A stretch of DNA of 64,000 nt from Nocardia mikamii NBRC 108933 (GCF_001613505.1 NZ_BDCM01000013.1:620001-684000), one strand, 5' to 3'. Shown: positions 16,693 to 25,571, counted from the first letter of the stretch. A program made the numbers and translations. Notes: generated by a model from the sequence alone, not told the origin.

Positions 16693-17754
16693 TTGCGCTC
16701 CCCCGCCGCGCTCGACCAGGCTGAGGCGGTGCCGACTCCGACCGGACCGCCGATCGCGCTCCCACCCGAGGTCGTCGAGACCGTCACCACGGTCTTCGGC
16801 GCGCGCGGCCGGACCTGGCTCGCCGAACTCCCCGCGCGCGTCGAGACTCTGTGCGCGCTCTGGCAACTGACGTTGCTCGGCTCCGCGTTCGCCGGTGGCA
16901 CCCATTCCTATGCCGCTCCCGTCCGCCGCGCCGACGATTCGGTGGCGGTGCTGAAGATTCCGGTGGTCGACGAGGAGAACGTGGGTGAGGCGGCCGGGTT
17001 GTACTGCTACGACGGCGACGGGGCGGTCCGCCTGCACGCCTACGATCCCGGCAGCGGCGCCCTGCTGCTGGAGTGGGCGCGGCCGGGTACGCCACTGCTG
17101 GCGCAGCCCGGATTCCCCAGCCTGGAAGGTCTGTCGGAACATGCGGACAAAGTCGATCTGGCCTGCCGCTTGTATCGGCGTCTGCGCCGCCCGCCCGTCG
17201 CGCTTCCCGACGGCTATCCGGACATTCCCACCGTTTCCGCCCTGGTCGCCGACTGGACGGTCCGCTTCGGACGGCCGAAACCCGAACTGACCCACGCCGT
17301 TCCGTCCACCCTGCTGGACGCCGCGGTGGCTCGATGCGCCGAACTGTCCCGGCCGCACGAACCGCTGGTCGTCGTCAATCGCGATACCCACCTGGGCAAT
17401 ATCGTTGCCGCCGAACGGGAGCCGTGGCTGCTGATCGACCCGAAACCGTATCTCGGCGAGGCCGCATTCGATATCGGCTTCCTGATCATGATTCGGATTC
17501 AGCGCTTGCCGACCGCCGAGCACGCGAAACGAATGGTCACCGCCACCGCCGCGGCCACCGGCGTCGACCCCGGGCGAGCATGGCGGTGGGCGTTTCTGCG
17601 GGCGATGGAGGAAATAACCTGGGCCGTCGATGATCACGCACCCGAAGACCTGCGGTTACACCTCGCCGTCGCCACCGCGCTGCACGCCGTCGCGGCGTCT
17701 TTCGAGGTGAATCGAGGCCCGGCGAACCCGCCGAGTCCGAAACACCGGCGATGA
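16693..17754 (+). CDS. Aminoglycoside/hydroxyurea-type phosphotransferase family kinase
   Basis: About 353 residues with the APH kinase fold. AVLKIPVVDEENVGEAAGL supplies the nucleotide Lys and helix-C Glu. VVVNRDTHLGNIVA is the catalytic loop (NxDTHxGN, with Asn replacing His before Arg), and LIDPKPYLGEAAFDIGF holds the metal Asp. It resembles the APH(6)/hydroxyurea phosphotransferase group that inactivates streptomycin. The start is uncertain: TTG 16693 is given, and later GTG codons are possible. It is an isolated gene, so intrinsic resistance or metabolite phosphorylation cannot be distinguished. Confidence 0.75.
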   Translation: MRSPAALDQAEAVPTPTGPPIALPPEVVETVTTVFGARGRTWLAELPARVETLCALWQLTLLGSAFAGGTHSYAAPVRRADDSVAVLKIPVVDEENVGEAAGLYCYDGDGAVRLHAYDPGSGALLLEWARPGTPLLAQPGFPSLEGLSEHADKVDLACRLYRRLRRPPVALPDGYPDIPTVSALVADWTVRFGRPKPELTHAVPSTLLDAAVARCAELSRPHEPLVVVNRDTHLGNIVAAEREPWLLIDPKPYLGEAAFDIGFLIMIRIQRLPTAEHAKRMVTATAAATGVDPGRAWRWAFLRAMEEITWAVDDHAPEDLRLHLAVATALHAVAASFEVNRGPANPPSPKHRR

Positions 17755-18040
17755 ACATATTCCCTACCGAGCCGTAGATAACGAATCGGTCGCTGCCACC
17801 CGGAATTGCTGCTATCTTTGCTGTCGTCGGGTGCTGGGGCCGATCGGGATCCTCCGCCGGTAAGTCGATGGTGAATTCGCCTGTCCGGTAAGCGCTTCGA
17901 GGTCCCATTCAGGTTAGGTGCAGTATCATCCTGCCTGCCGCGTTCCCGCCGTCCGACCTGAGTGTTATCCCGGCCGCGTCGTTCGCGGTCGTCGAGTAGG
18001 GAAGGACGAAGCGGCCGGAAATCCGGCACCGAGGGAACTG

Positions 18041-19525
18041 ATGAATCAAGCTACCGCCGTGACTCTTTCGTGGATCCTCGCCGCAATTCTGATACTGACG
18101 ATCGCGGGAGCTCTGTATGCCGCGTATTACGCGTCGCAGCAGCGCGCCCGCGCCCGCAGTGCCGAGGCGGAATTGCGCGCCCACGAGGACGAGCTCGAAC
18201 ATTTCACGAGCACCACAATGGGTTTGGTGGCCGACTCGGTGCGCCGCGCCGAATCGACGGTCGAATTGCCCGCGATCGACCGCGGCGGTTCTCGCTTCGC
18301 CCAGCTGCTGCAGCGGCTGACCGAGCGTTACGCCGACGACCTGCACCGAGTGGCCGCCGAAACCCATGAACGCACCAGCCATGAGCTGGATTACGAGAAG
18401 CAGCAGGCGATCTCCGCCACCGAGGCCAGCATCCGCGAACAGGTCGAGAACGCCTCCCGCGAGGCGACCAGCGCCGCGGTGCGCGCGTTCGGCACCTCCG
18501 TGGTCAGCCTGGGCGCCGACGTCGGCCAGGTGGTGAGCGCCGCACTGCGCCAGCACCGCGGTGACGACGTCTACGAGACGCTGATCCGCATCGACCACAG
18601 CGTCCAGCAGATGATCCGCCAGGCGCAGTCGTACGTGATCGTCTGCGGTGGTCTGCCCGGCCGCCGCTGGCCGCAGCAGTCGCTGACCGACATCGTCGGC
18701 GGCGCGATCGGCCGTGTCCGCGACTTCACCCGGATCCGGCCGCAGCAGCTCGACCGGGTGATCATCAGCCGTGCGGTCGAACCGCTGGTGCACACGCTGG
18801 CCACGCTGCTGGACAACGCGCTGCGGTACTCGCCGCCGACCTCGTTCGTGGACGTCACCTTCCAGGAAGGCCACCACGGCCTGACGGTGATCATCGACGA
18901 CGCCGGTGTGCGGATGAACCCCGAGCAGATGGAAGAGGCCCGCCAGGTCCTCGCCGGCGAGCGCACCGTCGACATCCACCAGCTGGGCCCGACCCCGCGG
19001 GTGGGTTTCCCGGGCATCGCCGCGCTGGCCCGCCGCTACGGCTTCACCGTGTACATCGACGGACCCAATATCTACGGTGGTATGCGCGCGATGGTCTACG
19101 TACCCGAGGGACTGCTGGCCGCGCGGCCCGACAACCTCGAAAGCGTCACGGCTCCACCGATTTCCACACCGATCGAGGTCGCCCCGGTGCCCGCCGCGGT
19201 CGCGAGCGGCAACGCCGCCCCCGCCCCGGTGAGCCTCGCCGCGGCACCGGCCGCCCCGGTCGCCGAGGCCGAACCGCTGCCGGCCGCGGACCCGACACCG
19301 ACCGGTCAGTCGTCCACGGTGCACGAGATCACGCCGGGCGGGCTGCCGCGCCGGCGGCGGCGCAGCGTGGCCTTGCCCGCCTCCGCCCGCGGGCCCCGCA
19401 CCGATACCGGACAGCCGCATACCGATACCGGCCTGCCCCGCGTCGATATCGCCGAAGCCTGGCAGACCGGTTCCACCAGCGGACGTGCAGCCGCACATGA
19501 CAACTCCGAAGGGATGACATCCTGA
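18041..19525 (+). CDS. Conservon sensor-like ATPase (CvnA-type)
   Basis: 494 residues: an N-terminal membrane helix (SWILAAILILTIAGALYAAYYA), a long helical/coiled-coil region, a HATPase domain (LLDNALRYSPP as N box, IIDDAGVRM as G box) and a Pro/Ala-rich disordered C-tail from about residue 370. No HisKA phosphoacceptor is evident, as usual for CvnA. ATG 18041 starts just before the membrane helix. It heads the four-gene conservon, in which this protein is thought to anchor a GTPase signalling complex at the membrane. Confidence 0.88.
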   Translation: MNQATAVTLSWILAAILILTIAGALYAAYYASQQRARARSAEAELRAHEDELEHFTSTTMGLVADSVRRAESTVELPAIDRGGSRFAQLLQRLTERYADDLHRVAAETHERTSHELDYEKQQAISATEASIREQVENASREATSAAVRAFGTSVVSLGADVGQVVSAALRQHRGDDVYETLIRIDHSVQQMIRQAQSYVIVCGGLPGRRWPQQSLTDIVGGAIGRVRDFTRIRPQQLDRVIISRAVEPLVHTLATLLDNALRYSPPTSFVDVTFQEGHHGLTVIIDDAGVRMNPEQMEEARQVLAGERTVDIHQLGPTPRVGFPGIAALARRYGFTVYIDGPNIYGGMRAMVYVPEGLLAARPDNLESVTAPPISTPIEVAPVPAAVASGNAAPAPVSLAAAPAAPVAEAEPLPAADPTPTGQSSTVHEITPGGLPRRRRRSVALPASARGPRTDTGQPHTDTGLPRVDIAEAWQTGSTSGRAAAHDNSEGMTS

Positions 19526-19953
19526 TGGCCACACCCGGCACCACTGTGACCGACGGCGACAACAAGCTGTCGTGGATGCTCGAGGATCTGACCGTTCCCG
19601 GCGTCCGATTCGCCGTACTACTGTCCGAAGACGGCCTGCGCATCGCCCATGTCGGCGCCATCTCCCTCGACGACGCCGAACGCTTCGCCGCGGCGGCCTC
19701 CGGCCTCAGATCCCTGGGCAAGGCCCTCAGCGAATTCTGTGGCCCCGCGAATACGGTGCGGCAGAACATGACCGAGTACGACGAGGGCATGATCTTCATC
19801 ACCGCAGCCGGTGAGGGCGCCCTGATCGGCGTCTCGACCATGCCCGACGTCGATGTCAGCATGGTCGCGCACCGGATGAACGAACTCGCCGTCAGAGTCG
19901 GCCGCGAACTCGGCAGCCTGCCCCGCCACAGGCCCGGTAGCGATCGGGCATGA
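19525..19953 (+). CDS. Roadblock/LC7 domain protein (CvnB-type)
   Basis: 142 residues of a single roadblock/LC7 fold (LSWMLEDLTVPGVRFAVLLSEDGLRIAHVG..., AAASGLRSLGKAL). The start ATG shares a base with the cvnA stop (TGATG), showing translational coupling. In the MglB-like family such proteins act as GAP or scaffold for the partner GTPase. Confidence 0.92.
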   Translation: MATPGTTVTDGDNKLSWMLEDLTVPGVRFAVLLSEDGLRIAHVGAISLDDAERFAAAASGLRSLGKALSEFCGPANTVRQNMTEYDEGMIFITAAGEGALIGVSTMPDVDVSMVAHRMNELAVRVGRELGSLPRHRPGSDRA

Positions 19954-20300
19954 GCAAGCACCGGCGCGATCCCGACCTGGTCCGTGCCTACGTACGCACG
20001 GGCGGACGTACCCGTGCGAGTCGTTCGGTCGACCTGGTGACACTTGTTGTGGCAGCACAGGATCCGACGCCCGGTGCCAGTCCGGACGCGCGCCGGGTTT
20101 TGAACGTCTGCAGTCGGCACGCTGCACTGTCGCTCGCCGAGGTGGCCGCATATCTCGACCTGCCGCCCTCGGTAGTGAAGATCGTGGTATCGGACCTGCT
20201 CGACAGCGGCCATCTGGTCAACCCGACCCCGGCGGATCATGTGCCGGAGGTCGCCCTGCTCGAGGAGGTACTGAATGGGCTCCGCGCTCTCGCCGTCTGA
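19950..20300 (+). CDS. DUF742 protein (CvnC-type)
   Basis: 116 residues with the DUF742 signature: LVRAYVRTGGRTR at the start, then a winged-helix-like part (LSLAEVAAYLDLPPSVVKIVVSDLLDSGHL). ATG overlaps the cvnB stop (ATGA). DUF742 proteins occur almost only in conservons. The role is unknown, but the winged-helix pattern suggests protein or DNA contact. Confidence 0.92.
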   Translation: MSKHRRDPDLVRAYVRTGGRTRASRSVDLVTLVVAAQDPTPGASPDARRVLNVCSRHAALSLAEVAAYLDLPPSVVKIVVSDLLDSGHLVNPTPADHVPEVALLEEVLNGLRALAV

Positions 20301-20922
20301 GCGCCCGACTGCCCTGTCCGAACGACCAGCCGCTGTGACCGACCGTACGGTCGACTATGTACCGGAAACGGTCACGCGGTCGGTGAAGCTGTTGGTAGCA
20401 GGCAATTTCGGCGTCGGTAAGACCACGTTCGTCAGCAGCGTCTCGGAGATCCGTCCGCTGCGCACGGAGGAGACCATTACCGAGGCCAGCGTCGGTATCG
20501 ACGATATGGCCGGACTGCCGGGCAAGCAGACCACCACGGTGGCCATGGATTTCGGGCGCATCACGCTCAATCCGCAACTGGCGCTGTATCTGTTCGGTAC
20601 ACCGGGGCAGCGCCGATTCCTGCCGTTGTGGGAGGAGCTGGCCAACGGCGCACTCGGTGCGCTGGTGCTGGTCGACACCCGCCGCATCGACAAGGCCGAC
20701 GAGGTGCTGTCCATCCTCGAGGAACGCGGCGTGCCGTATTCCGTGGCCATCAACGAGTTCGACGGTGCGCATCGCTTCCCGCTCAGCGAGATCCGCGATG
20801 CGCTCGATCTGGAACCGGGCACCCCGCTCACCGCGCTGGACGCCCGCGACCGCGGCACCTGCCTGCGTTCGCTGATCACGCTGGTGGAATTCCTGTTCCA
20901 CCGGCTCGAACCGCGGTCCTGA
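20275..20922 (+). CDS. Small Ras-like GTPase of the conservon (CvnD-type)
   Basis: 215 residues. G1 P-loop GNFGVGKTT, switch region around TEASVGIDD, G3-like LFGTPGQRRF (PGQ in place of DxxG) and an INEFDG region in place of NKxD. These are the typical features of MglA-like conservon GTPases. ATG 20275 lies 26 bases inside cvnC and follows GAGGAGG at 20263-20269. All four proteins are expected to be made stoichiometrically. A 17-bp hairpin terminates the operon. Confidence 0.92.
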   Translation: MGSALSPSERPTALSERPAAVTDRTVDYVPETVTRSVKLLVAGNFGVGKTTFVSSVSEIRPLRTEETITEASVGIDDMAGLPGKQTTTVAMDFGRITLNPQLALYLFGTPGQRRFLPLWEELANGALGALVLVDTRRIDKADEVLSILEERGVPYSVAINEFDGAHRFPLSEIRDALDLEPGTPLTALDARDRGTCLRSLITLVEFLFHRLEPRS

Positions 20923-20935
20923 ACGTTTCCGACCC

Positions 20936-20972
20936 GAGCAACGCCGCACCGGCTTCCGGTGCGGCGTTGCTC
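20936..20972. terminator. Perfect 17-bp hairpin terminator
   Basis: GAGCAACGCCGCACCGG (20936-20952) and its exact complement (20956-20972) flank a three-base CTT loop. It sits between the convergent conservon and LysR genes and can serve both. Confidence 0.85.
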
Positions 20973-20975
20973 ATC

Positions 20976-21833
20976 TCAGGAGCTGTGCAGGGCGGCCAGC
21001 AGGGTGACCAGGATGGGTGAGCGCCGGATATCGCTGCGGAGCACGGCCGATACCGGAATGCGCAGCGGCCGGCCCGCGAGTTTCAGGGTGGCGATACCTT
21101 CGGTGGCACTGTCGGCGTACAGGATGGTCCAGGCGTCCGGCCGGTTGATCAATTCCATCGTCGCGGTGTGGTCCGGGGGGATCGGCGGACCGTAGCTGGG
21201 CCGGGTCGGCAGTTCGGCGAACGCGTGCCGGACGACGTTGTGCAGAAGCACCTGTTCCGCTTCCGGGGGCAGCAGGAGCGGATATTTCCCCAACTCGGCC
21301 AATGTCACATCACCGCGGCCGGCCAACGGGTGAGCGGTGGAAGCGGCGATGACGAGGTCCTCCACCCACAGCTGTTCGACGGTGAGACCGGGCTGTTCGA
21401 CACTGCCCCTGATGAGAGCAAGATCACAATCACCGTCTGCGACGGCAGCGATGCGCTGCCGGAAAGGCTTGATCACGAACTCGATTTCGGCACCCGGATG
21501 CGCTTCGCGTGCTCCGGCTATCGCCGATAGCGATCTTGTTGCGAAAGACATGTTCGCCGCCAGGCGAATGCGTGGCCCCGAGTCGCGTACAGCTGCGCGA
21601 ATAGCGGATTCGAGGCTCAGCATTTGTTTCGCAAGGGGAAGTAGCCGAATAGTTGCCTCAGTCGGAACAACGGAGCGCGTAGAGCGTTCGAAGAGCTGAA
21701 CACCAAGATCATGTTCGAGCCGCGCGATTTGATGACTGATAGCCGATTGCGATATGAAGCAGCGCACAGCGGCGCGACTGAAGCTCAACTCCTCGCATAC
21801 CGCGACGAAGTAGGTGAGCTGACGCAGTTCCAT
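20976..21833 (-). CDS. LysR-family transcriptional regulator
   Basis: 285 residues. The N-terminal helix-turn-helix (MELRQLTYFVAVCEELSFSRAA, SQSAISHQIARLEHDLG) is followed by a periplasmic-binding-like effector domain. ATG 21833 is preferred to 21845 because GGAG sits six bases upstream and the protein then starts with the standard MELRQL. It is divergent from the type II NADH dehydrogenase gene, its likely target. The 110-base intergenic region is AT-rich and contains the palindrome ATTCATGAAT (21844-21853). Confidence 0.9.
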   Translation of the reverse strand: MELRQLTYFVAVCEELSFSRAAVRCFISQSAISHQIARLEHDLGVQLFERSTRSVVPTEATIRLLPLAKQMLSLESAIRAAVRDSGPRIRLAANMSFATRSLSAIAGAREAHPGAEIEFVIKPFRQRIAAVADGDCDLALIRGSVEQPGLTVEQLWVEDLVIAASTAHPLAGRGDVTLAELGKYPLLLPPEAEQVLLHNVVRHAFAELPTRPSYGPPIPPDHTATMELINRPDAWTILYADSATEGIATLKLAGRPLRIPVSAVLRSDIRRSPILVTLLAALHSS

Positions 21834-21944
21834 CAAGATCTCCATTCATGAATGATCTAGATAAGAGTCATCAATATTATGCGCCCTGACCCCCGAAACA
21901 TCCAGCCTATGAATCGCGTTTACTCATGACAGAAGGAGGCTGTC

Positions 21945-23237
21945 ATGCAACACGTGGATGCGGGAATCGAAACCACCGATGTGGTCATCGTGGGTTCGGG
22001 GTTCGGCGGGCTCGCCGCCGCGAAGCAGCTCAGCAAATCGGGAATCAATTACGTGCTCATCTCGGCGACACCGGAACACCTGTTCCAGCCGCTGCTCTAT
22101 CAGGTAGCGACGGGTGTGCTCCCGTCCACCGATATCGCCCCGCCGATCGCGCAGATCCTGCGTCGGCACAAGGGCTCGGATGTACGACTGGGCAAGGTCG
22201 TCGATATCGACGCCGATGCCGCCGTACTCACCTACGACACCGAGCAGGGACAGCGCAAGATTCGCTACGGCTCGCTGATCGCGGCCACCGGGGCCACTCA
22301 ATCGTATTTCGGCCGCGACGATTTCGCGGAGAAGACGTTCTCGCTCAAGACCATCGACGATGCCAAACTGCTGCGGGCACAGATCGAGCGCGTGTTCGCC
22401 GAAGCGGCGAAGGCCGATCCGGAAACCCGTGAACGGCTGCTGAGCTTCGTCGTCGTCGGCGCGGGCCCGACCGGCGTCGAGGTGGCCGGCCAGCTCAAGG
22501 AGCTCGCGAAACGCCACTACCACCAGGAAATCTCGGTAACCCTGGTCGAGGGCGCCGGCGCGGTGTTGCCGCCGTTCGGCGGCAGCCTGTCGGAGTATGC
22601 GCGCACCTCGTTGAGCCGCAACGGGGTCGAGGTCCTCCTGGACACCTTCGTCACCGATATCGAAGCGGGCAAGGTAACCGTGAAGACCAAGGACGGTGTC
22701 GAACGCGGTATCGGCGCCGAGACCGTGGTGTGGTCGGCGGGTGTGGCGGCCGGCGGATTCGCCACGCTGCTGGCCGAGGCCACCGGCTGCGAAACCGACC
22801 GCGCCGGACGGCTTCTCATCAACCCGGACTGCACGGTGGGCGGGCACGCCGATATCTACGCCATCGGCGATATGACCTCGCTGAACGGTTATCCGGGCCA
22901 GTCGCCGACCGCCATGCAGGAGGGCCGCCACGTCGCCGACATCATCCGCCGCAAGAAGCAGCCCGGCACACCGTTCGTGTACTGGGACAAGGGCTCGATG
23001 GCGGTGATCAGCCGGTTCAGCGCGGTCACCAAGCTCAACGACCGCGTCAAGTTCACCGGCACCATCGCCTGGGCCACCTGGCTCGCCGTCCACCTGTTCT
23101 ATCTGGTGGGCTTCCGCAACCGCTTCGTCGCGGTCCTGTCCTGGCTGGTGGCATTCATCGGCACGGGCCGCCCGGGCTTCGACGAGAGCGACAAGCCGCG
23201 GGCGACGACGGTACCCGAGCACCGGCAAGCGGCTTAG
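21945..23237 (+). CDS. ndh: Type II NADH:quinone dehydrogenase
   Basis: 430 residues with two GxGxxG dinucleotide sites: VVIVGSGFGGLAAAK for FAD at the N-terminus and VVVGAGPTGVEVAGQL for NADH near residue 168. The quinone-site motif TPEHLFQPLLYQVATG and the FAD motif IYAIGDMTSLNG are present. A C-terminal amphipathic region (TWLAVHLFYLVGFRNRF) anchors it to the membrane. It oxidises NADH without proton pumping. ATG 21945 follows AGAAGGAGG. Divergent LysR control suggests redox- or nutrient-dependent expression. Confidence 0.95.
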   Translation: MQHVDAGIETTDVVIVGSGFGGLAAAKQLSKSGINYVLISATPEHLFQPLLYQVATGVLPSTDIAPPIAQILRRHKGSDVRLGKVVDIDADAAVLTYDTEQGQRKIRYGSLIAATGATQSYFGRDDFAEKTFSLKTIDDAKLLRAQIERVFAEAAKADPETRERLLSFVVVGAGPTGVEVAGQLKELAKRHYHQEISVTLVEGAGAVLPPFGGSLSEYARTSLSRNGVEVLLDTFVTDIEAGKVTVKTKDGVERGIGAETVVWSAGVAAGGFATLLAEATGCETDRAGRLLINPDCTVGGHADIYAIGDMTSLNGYPGQSPTAMQEGRHVADIIRRKKQPGTPFVYWDKGSMAVISRFSAVTKLNDRVKFTGTIAWATWLAVHLFYLVGFRNRFVAVLSWLVAFIGTGRPGFDESDKPRATTVPEHRQAA

Positions 23238-23274
23238 CGTCATTCCCACCGAGTATTCCCACCGAAGTTCCCCC

Positions 23275-23305
23275 TTCCGGCCCGCGACGACGATGCGGGC
23301 CGGAA
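23275..23305. terminator. Hairpin terminator between ndh and the SDR gene
   Basis: TTCCGGCCCGC (23275-23285) pairs perfectly with GCGGGCCGGAA (23295-23305) around a nine-base loop, between convergent genes. Confidence 0.75.
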
Positions 23306-23322
23306 CACACGGCGCCGGAGTC

Positions 23323-24027
23323 TCAGGCCGCCCGCTCGACTTCCGCGTCGGTGGTGGCCATGGCGAACAGATCCTCGGCGAGGGCATCGGGATGTACGCG
23401 CCGAATGTCGTTGGGTTCCACCGTGGCGAAACGGCCGGAATCGAACAGCTGTTGCGCCGCGCTGTTTTCGATGAGGCGGGTGATGAGCAGAGCGCCCACC
23501 CGCACGCCGCTCGGGCGGACCTGCTGGTCGACCGAGTGCAGATAGTTGAGCAAGGCCGACTGCGGCACGCTCGAACTGGCCAGCGCCGCTTGTGGTTCGC
23601 GCACCGATCCCCCCTGAGCGATGAGAACGGCGCCGGAGCCGCGGGCCGTCATCGCGGGCAGTAGCGCGTGCATGATGCGCACCGGCGTGGTGAGGTTGAT
23701 CGGCAGCCAGCTGCGCAAGGTGTCCGCGTCCAGCGACAACGCATCCACCGGTAGCCGGCTCACATCACCCGGGCTGTAGATCACGACGTCCGCCAGCCCG
23801 TGCGCCGCCCGCAATTCGGCGAGCGCGTGGTCGACCCGGGCGTCGTCGGCGAGGTCGGCGAGTAGCACGTCCACCTCGATCTCCTCGGCCGCGAGCCGTG
23901 CCCGCAGCCGTTCGAGCGTCTCGGGGTTGCGCCCGATCAACGTCACCGAATAGCCCGCACGGCCGAAACGCAGCGCCGCCGACAATCCGAGCGCGGGACC
24001 CGCACCGAACACAGCCAGATGTGGCAT
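23323..24027 (-). CDS. Short-chain dehydrogenase/reductase-like protein lacking the YxxxK motif
   Basis: 234 residues with a Rossmann start (LAVFGAGPALGLSAALRFGRAGY) and an NNAG-like VVIYSPGDVS. Where classical SDRs have YxxxK, this protein reads SSSVPQSALLNYL, so the catalytic Tyr and Lys appear absent. It may be a divergent or atypical SDR, or a binding protein. ATG 24027 has GGAGG upstream. It is divergent from a TetR gene, with operator-like palindromes between them, so it is probably that regulator's target. Confidence 0.75.
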   Translation of the reverse strand: MPHLAVFGAGPALGLSAALRFGRAGYSVTLIGRNPETLERLRARLAAEEIEVDVLLADLADDARVDHALAELRAAHGLADVVIYSPGDVSRLPVDALSLDADTLRSWLPINLTTPVRIMHALLPAMTARGSGAVLIAQGGSVREPQAALASSSVPQSALLNYLHSVDQQVRPSGVRVGALLITRLIENSAAQQLFDSGRFATVEPNDIRRVHPDALAEDLFAMATTDAEVERAA

Positions 24028-24046
24028 GACCGAACCTCCATAATAT

Positions 24047-24077
24047 GAGTGGGCACTCAATTTGAGTCCCATCTCAA
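24047..24077. promoter_or_regulatory. Two operator-like inverted repeats between the SDR and TetR genes
   Basis: TGAGTG-GG-CACTCA at 24047-24060 is a perfect 14-base palindrome. TTGAG-N6-CTCAA at 24062-24077 repeats the same TGAG half-site. They lie in the divergent SDR/tetR promoter region and probably bind the TetR protein encoded next door. Confidence 0.55.
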
Positions 24078-24122
24078 GTTAAGGTCAAGTCGAGTGGGTT
24101 TTCAAGTTGTTAATGTGAGGTC

Positions 24123-24788
24123 ATGGCCGAGAAAGTGGCGAGTACCCGGGATGCGACGGTCGGCGCGCGTCCGCGGCGTCGTGACGCCCGGGACAATCGG
24201 GCCAAGATCGCCGCGGCGGCCCGGCGGCGGTTCACGGCCGAGGGCCTCGACGCCTCACTGAATCAGATCGCGCGCGACGCCGGAGTCAGCATCGGCACGC
24301 TCTACAACCACTTCCCCACCCGCGAAGCGTTGATCGACGATGCGCTCCTGGACCTGGTCGTGGCGTCGGGCCGCAGCGCGGAGGAGGCACTGCGGGCCGC
24401 CGACCCCTGGACGGGCCTGGTCGACCATCTGACGACGCTGGCGCAGTGGCAGGCCAACGATCGCGGCTTCACCGATATCTGCGTGTACTCGCTGCCCGCC
24501 GACAGTCCGATCGAGGTGGCAAAACATCGGGGCCACACGCTGTTCCGGCAACTGGTGGCCCGGGCGCAGGAGGCCGGGCAGCTGCGCGGCGACGTCACCG
24601 AAACCGATCTCGGTCTCCTGCTGTGGTCGGTGGTGCGCGCGACCGACGGCGTGCGCGACGTCGCACCCGAGGCGTGGCGCCGGCATCTGACGGTCCTGCT
24701 CGACGGCTTACGCGCCGAGGCCGCCCATCCCCTGCCGGGCAGCGCGCTCGACCCCGAACAGGTCCGCGCGGCAATGACTCTCGGCTGA
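24123..24788 (+). CDS. TetR-family transcriptional regulator
   Basis: 221 residues. The N-terminal helix-turn-helix (RAKIAAAARRRFTAEGLDASLNQIARDAGVSIGTLYNHFPTREAL) is standard, with a basic lead of about 25 residues. The C-terminal ligand domain is of the SbtR-like (TetR_C) type. It likely represses itself and the divergent SDR gene through the palindromes between them. Confidence 0.92.
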   Translation: MAEKVASTRDATVGARPRRRDARDNRAKIAAAARRRFTAEGLDASLNQIARDAGVSIGTLYNHFPTREALIDDALLDLVVASGRSAEEALRAADPWTGLVDHLTTLAQWQANDRGFTDICVYSLPADSPIEVAKHRGHTLFRQLVARAQEAGQLRGDVTETDLGLLLWSVVRATDGVRDVAPEAWRRHLTVLLDGLRAEAAHPLPGSALDPEQVRAAMTLG

Positions 24789-25031
24789 ATGATTCTCGGC
24801 TGAATACCCCCGGACAGAGCAGTCCCCGGTAGTCTCCGTCGATGCCTGAACTTCAGTCGTCGCTGATCGTTCGGGATGTTCGACTGGCTTGCCGGGGGCC
24901 TGGCCAGATCCTGGAAACCATCTCGTTGGTCGGTCGACGTCTCAACCGACTACGTGATTGTTTCCGGTGTTCCGGTGTACCACTAAGTCTCCTCCTGATT
25001 TTTCTCCAGTCAAGACCTCAGGAAGGAAAAA
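24789..25031. other. Gap without a convincing gene; one orphan Shine-Dalgarno
   Basis: No protein-like frame is supported here; the short plus-strand frame from 24842 has no ribosome site or recognisable composition. On the minus strand a strong TCAGGAGGAG (24998-24989) precedes a GTG at 24983 that opens a frame of only 13 codons, ending at 24942. This could be a leader peptide or the remains of a deleted gene. Confidence 0.4.
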
Positions 25032-25571
25032 CTACAGCTTGGCGAGCACTTTTTGGACGGTGAGCCAGGTGCGGGTGGTGATGTCCTTGCCGTAGACGGT
25101 CTCCAGCCACGCCATGTGATTGGGAGTCCCCGCGACCGAGTTGTCGATGACCGCCAGCAGGGCCCGCGCCGGTTCGTCGAACCGTACGATCCGTACGGCC
25201 GACTCCAGGTCGCCGGGCAGTTCGGGCGGCGCGGAACCCGCGCGATCCTTCACGAACGTGGCGGTGAGGTAGGTGCCACGGCAGTGCGTGAGGCCGGGAA
25301 AGGGATCCGAATCGACCAGTTTCTGCACTTCGTCTCGGCTGCGGATGATGGTGCCACCGGCGATGCCGAGTTCGGCCTGCAACGCTGCCTGAATACGCGA
25401 TTCCATTGCGGCGATATCGGTTTCGGTGCTGCCGAAGACGATGTTCCCGCTCGCCAGCACCGACCCGACACCCTCGTAGCCGAGTCCCTCGAAGACCGCC
25501 CGCACCTTCTCGTTGCGCATATTCGGGTTGCTGGGCATGATTCCCCGCAACCAGGCCGCATACCGGTTCAT
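25032..25571 (-). CDS. DUF1697 family protein
   Basis: 179 residues with the DUF1697 pattern: MNRYAAWLRGIMPSNPNM..., F..LGYEGVGSVLASGNIVF, and a C-terminal WLTVQKVLAKL where the family has NWNTVxKL. ATG 25571 is the family start. The family is widespread and uncharacterised. It stands between an empty gap and a RibD-like gene in the same orientation, about 60 bases apart. Confidence 0.85.
   Translation of the reverse strand: MNRYAAWLRGIMPSNPNMRNEKVRAVFEGLGYEGVGSVLASGNIVFGSTETDIAAMESRIQAALQAELGIAGGTIIRSRDEVQKLVDSDPFPGLTHCRGTYLTATFVKDRAGSAPPELPGDLESAVRIVRFDEPARALLAVIDNSVAGTPNHMAWLETVYGKDITTRTWLTVQKVLAKL

Noticed and set aside
21844..21853. ATTCATGAAT as the LysR operator
   Set aside because: The palindrome includes the alternative start region and is too short and common to call. 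A T-N11-A LysR box could not be fixed, so it is only mentioned in the gene entry.
24842..25063. 73-codon plus-strand frame starting MPELQSSLIV
   Set aside because: No ribosome-binding site, no recognisable family, and its end overlaps the DUF1697 gene on the other strand.
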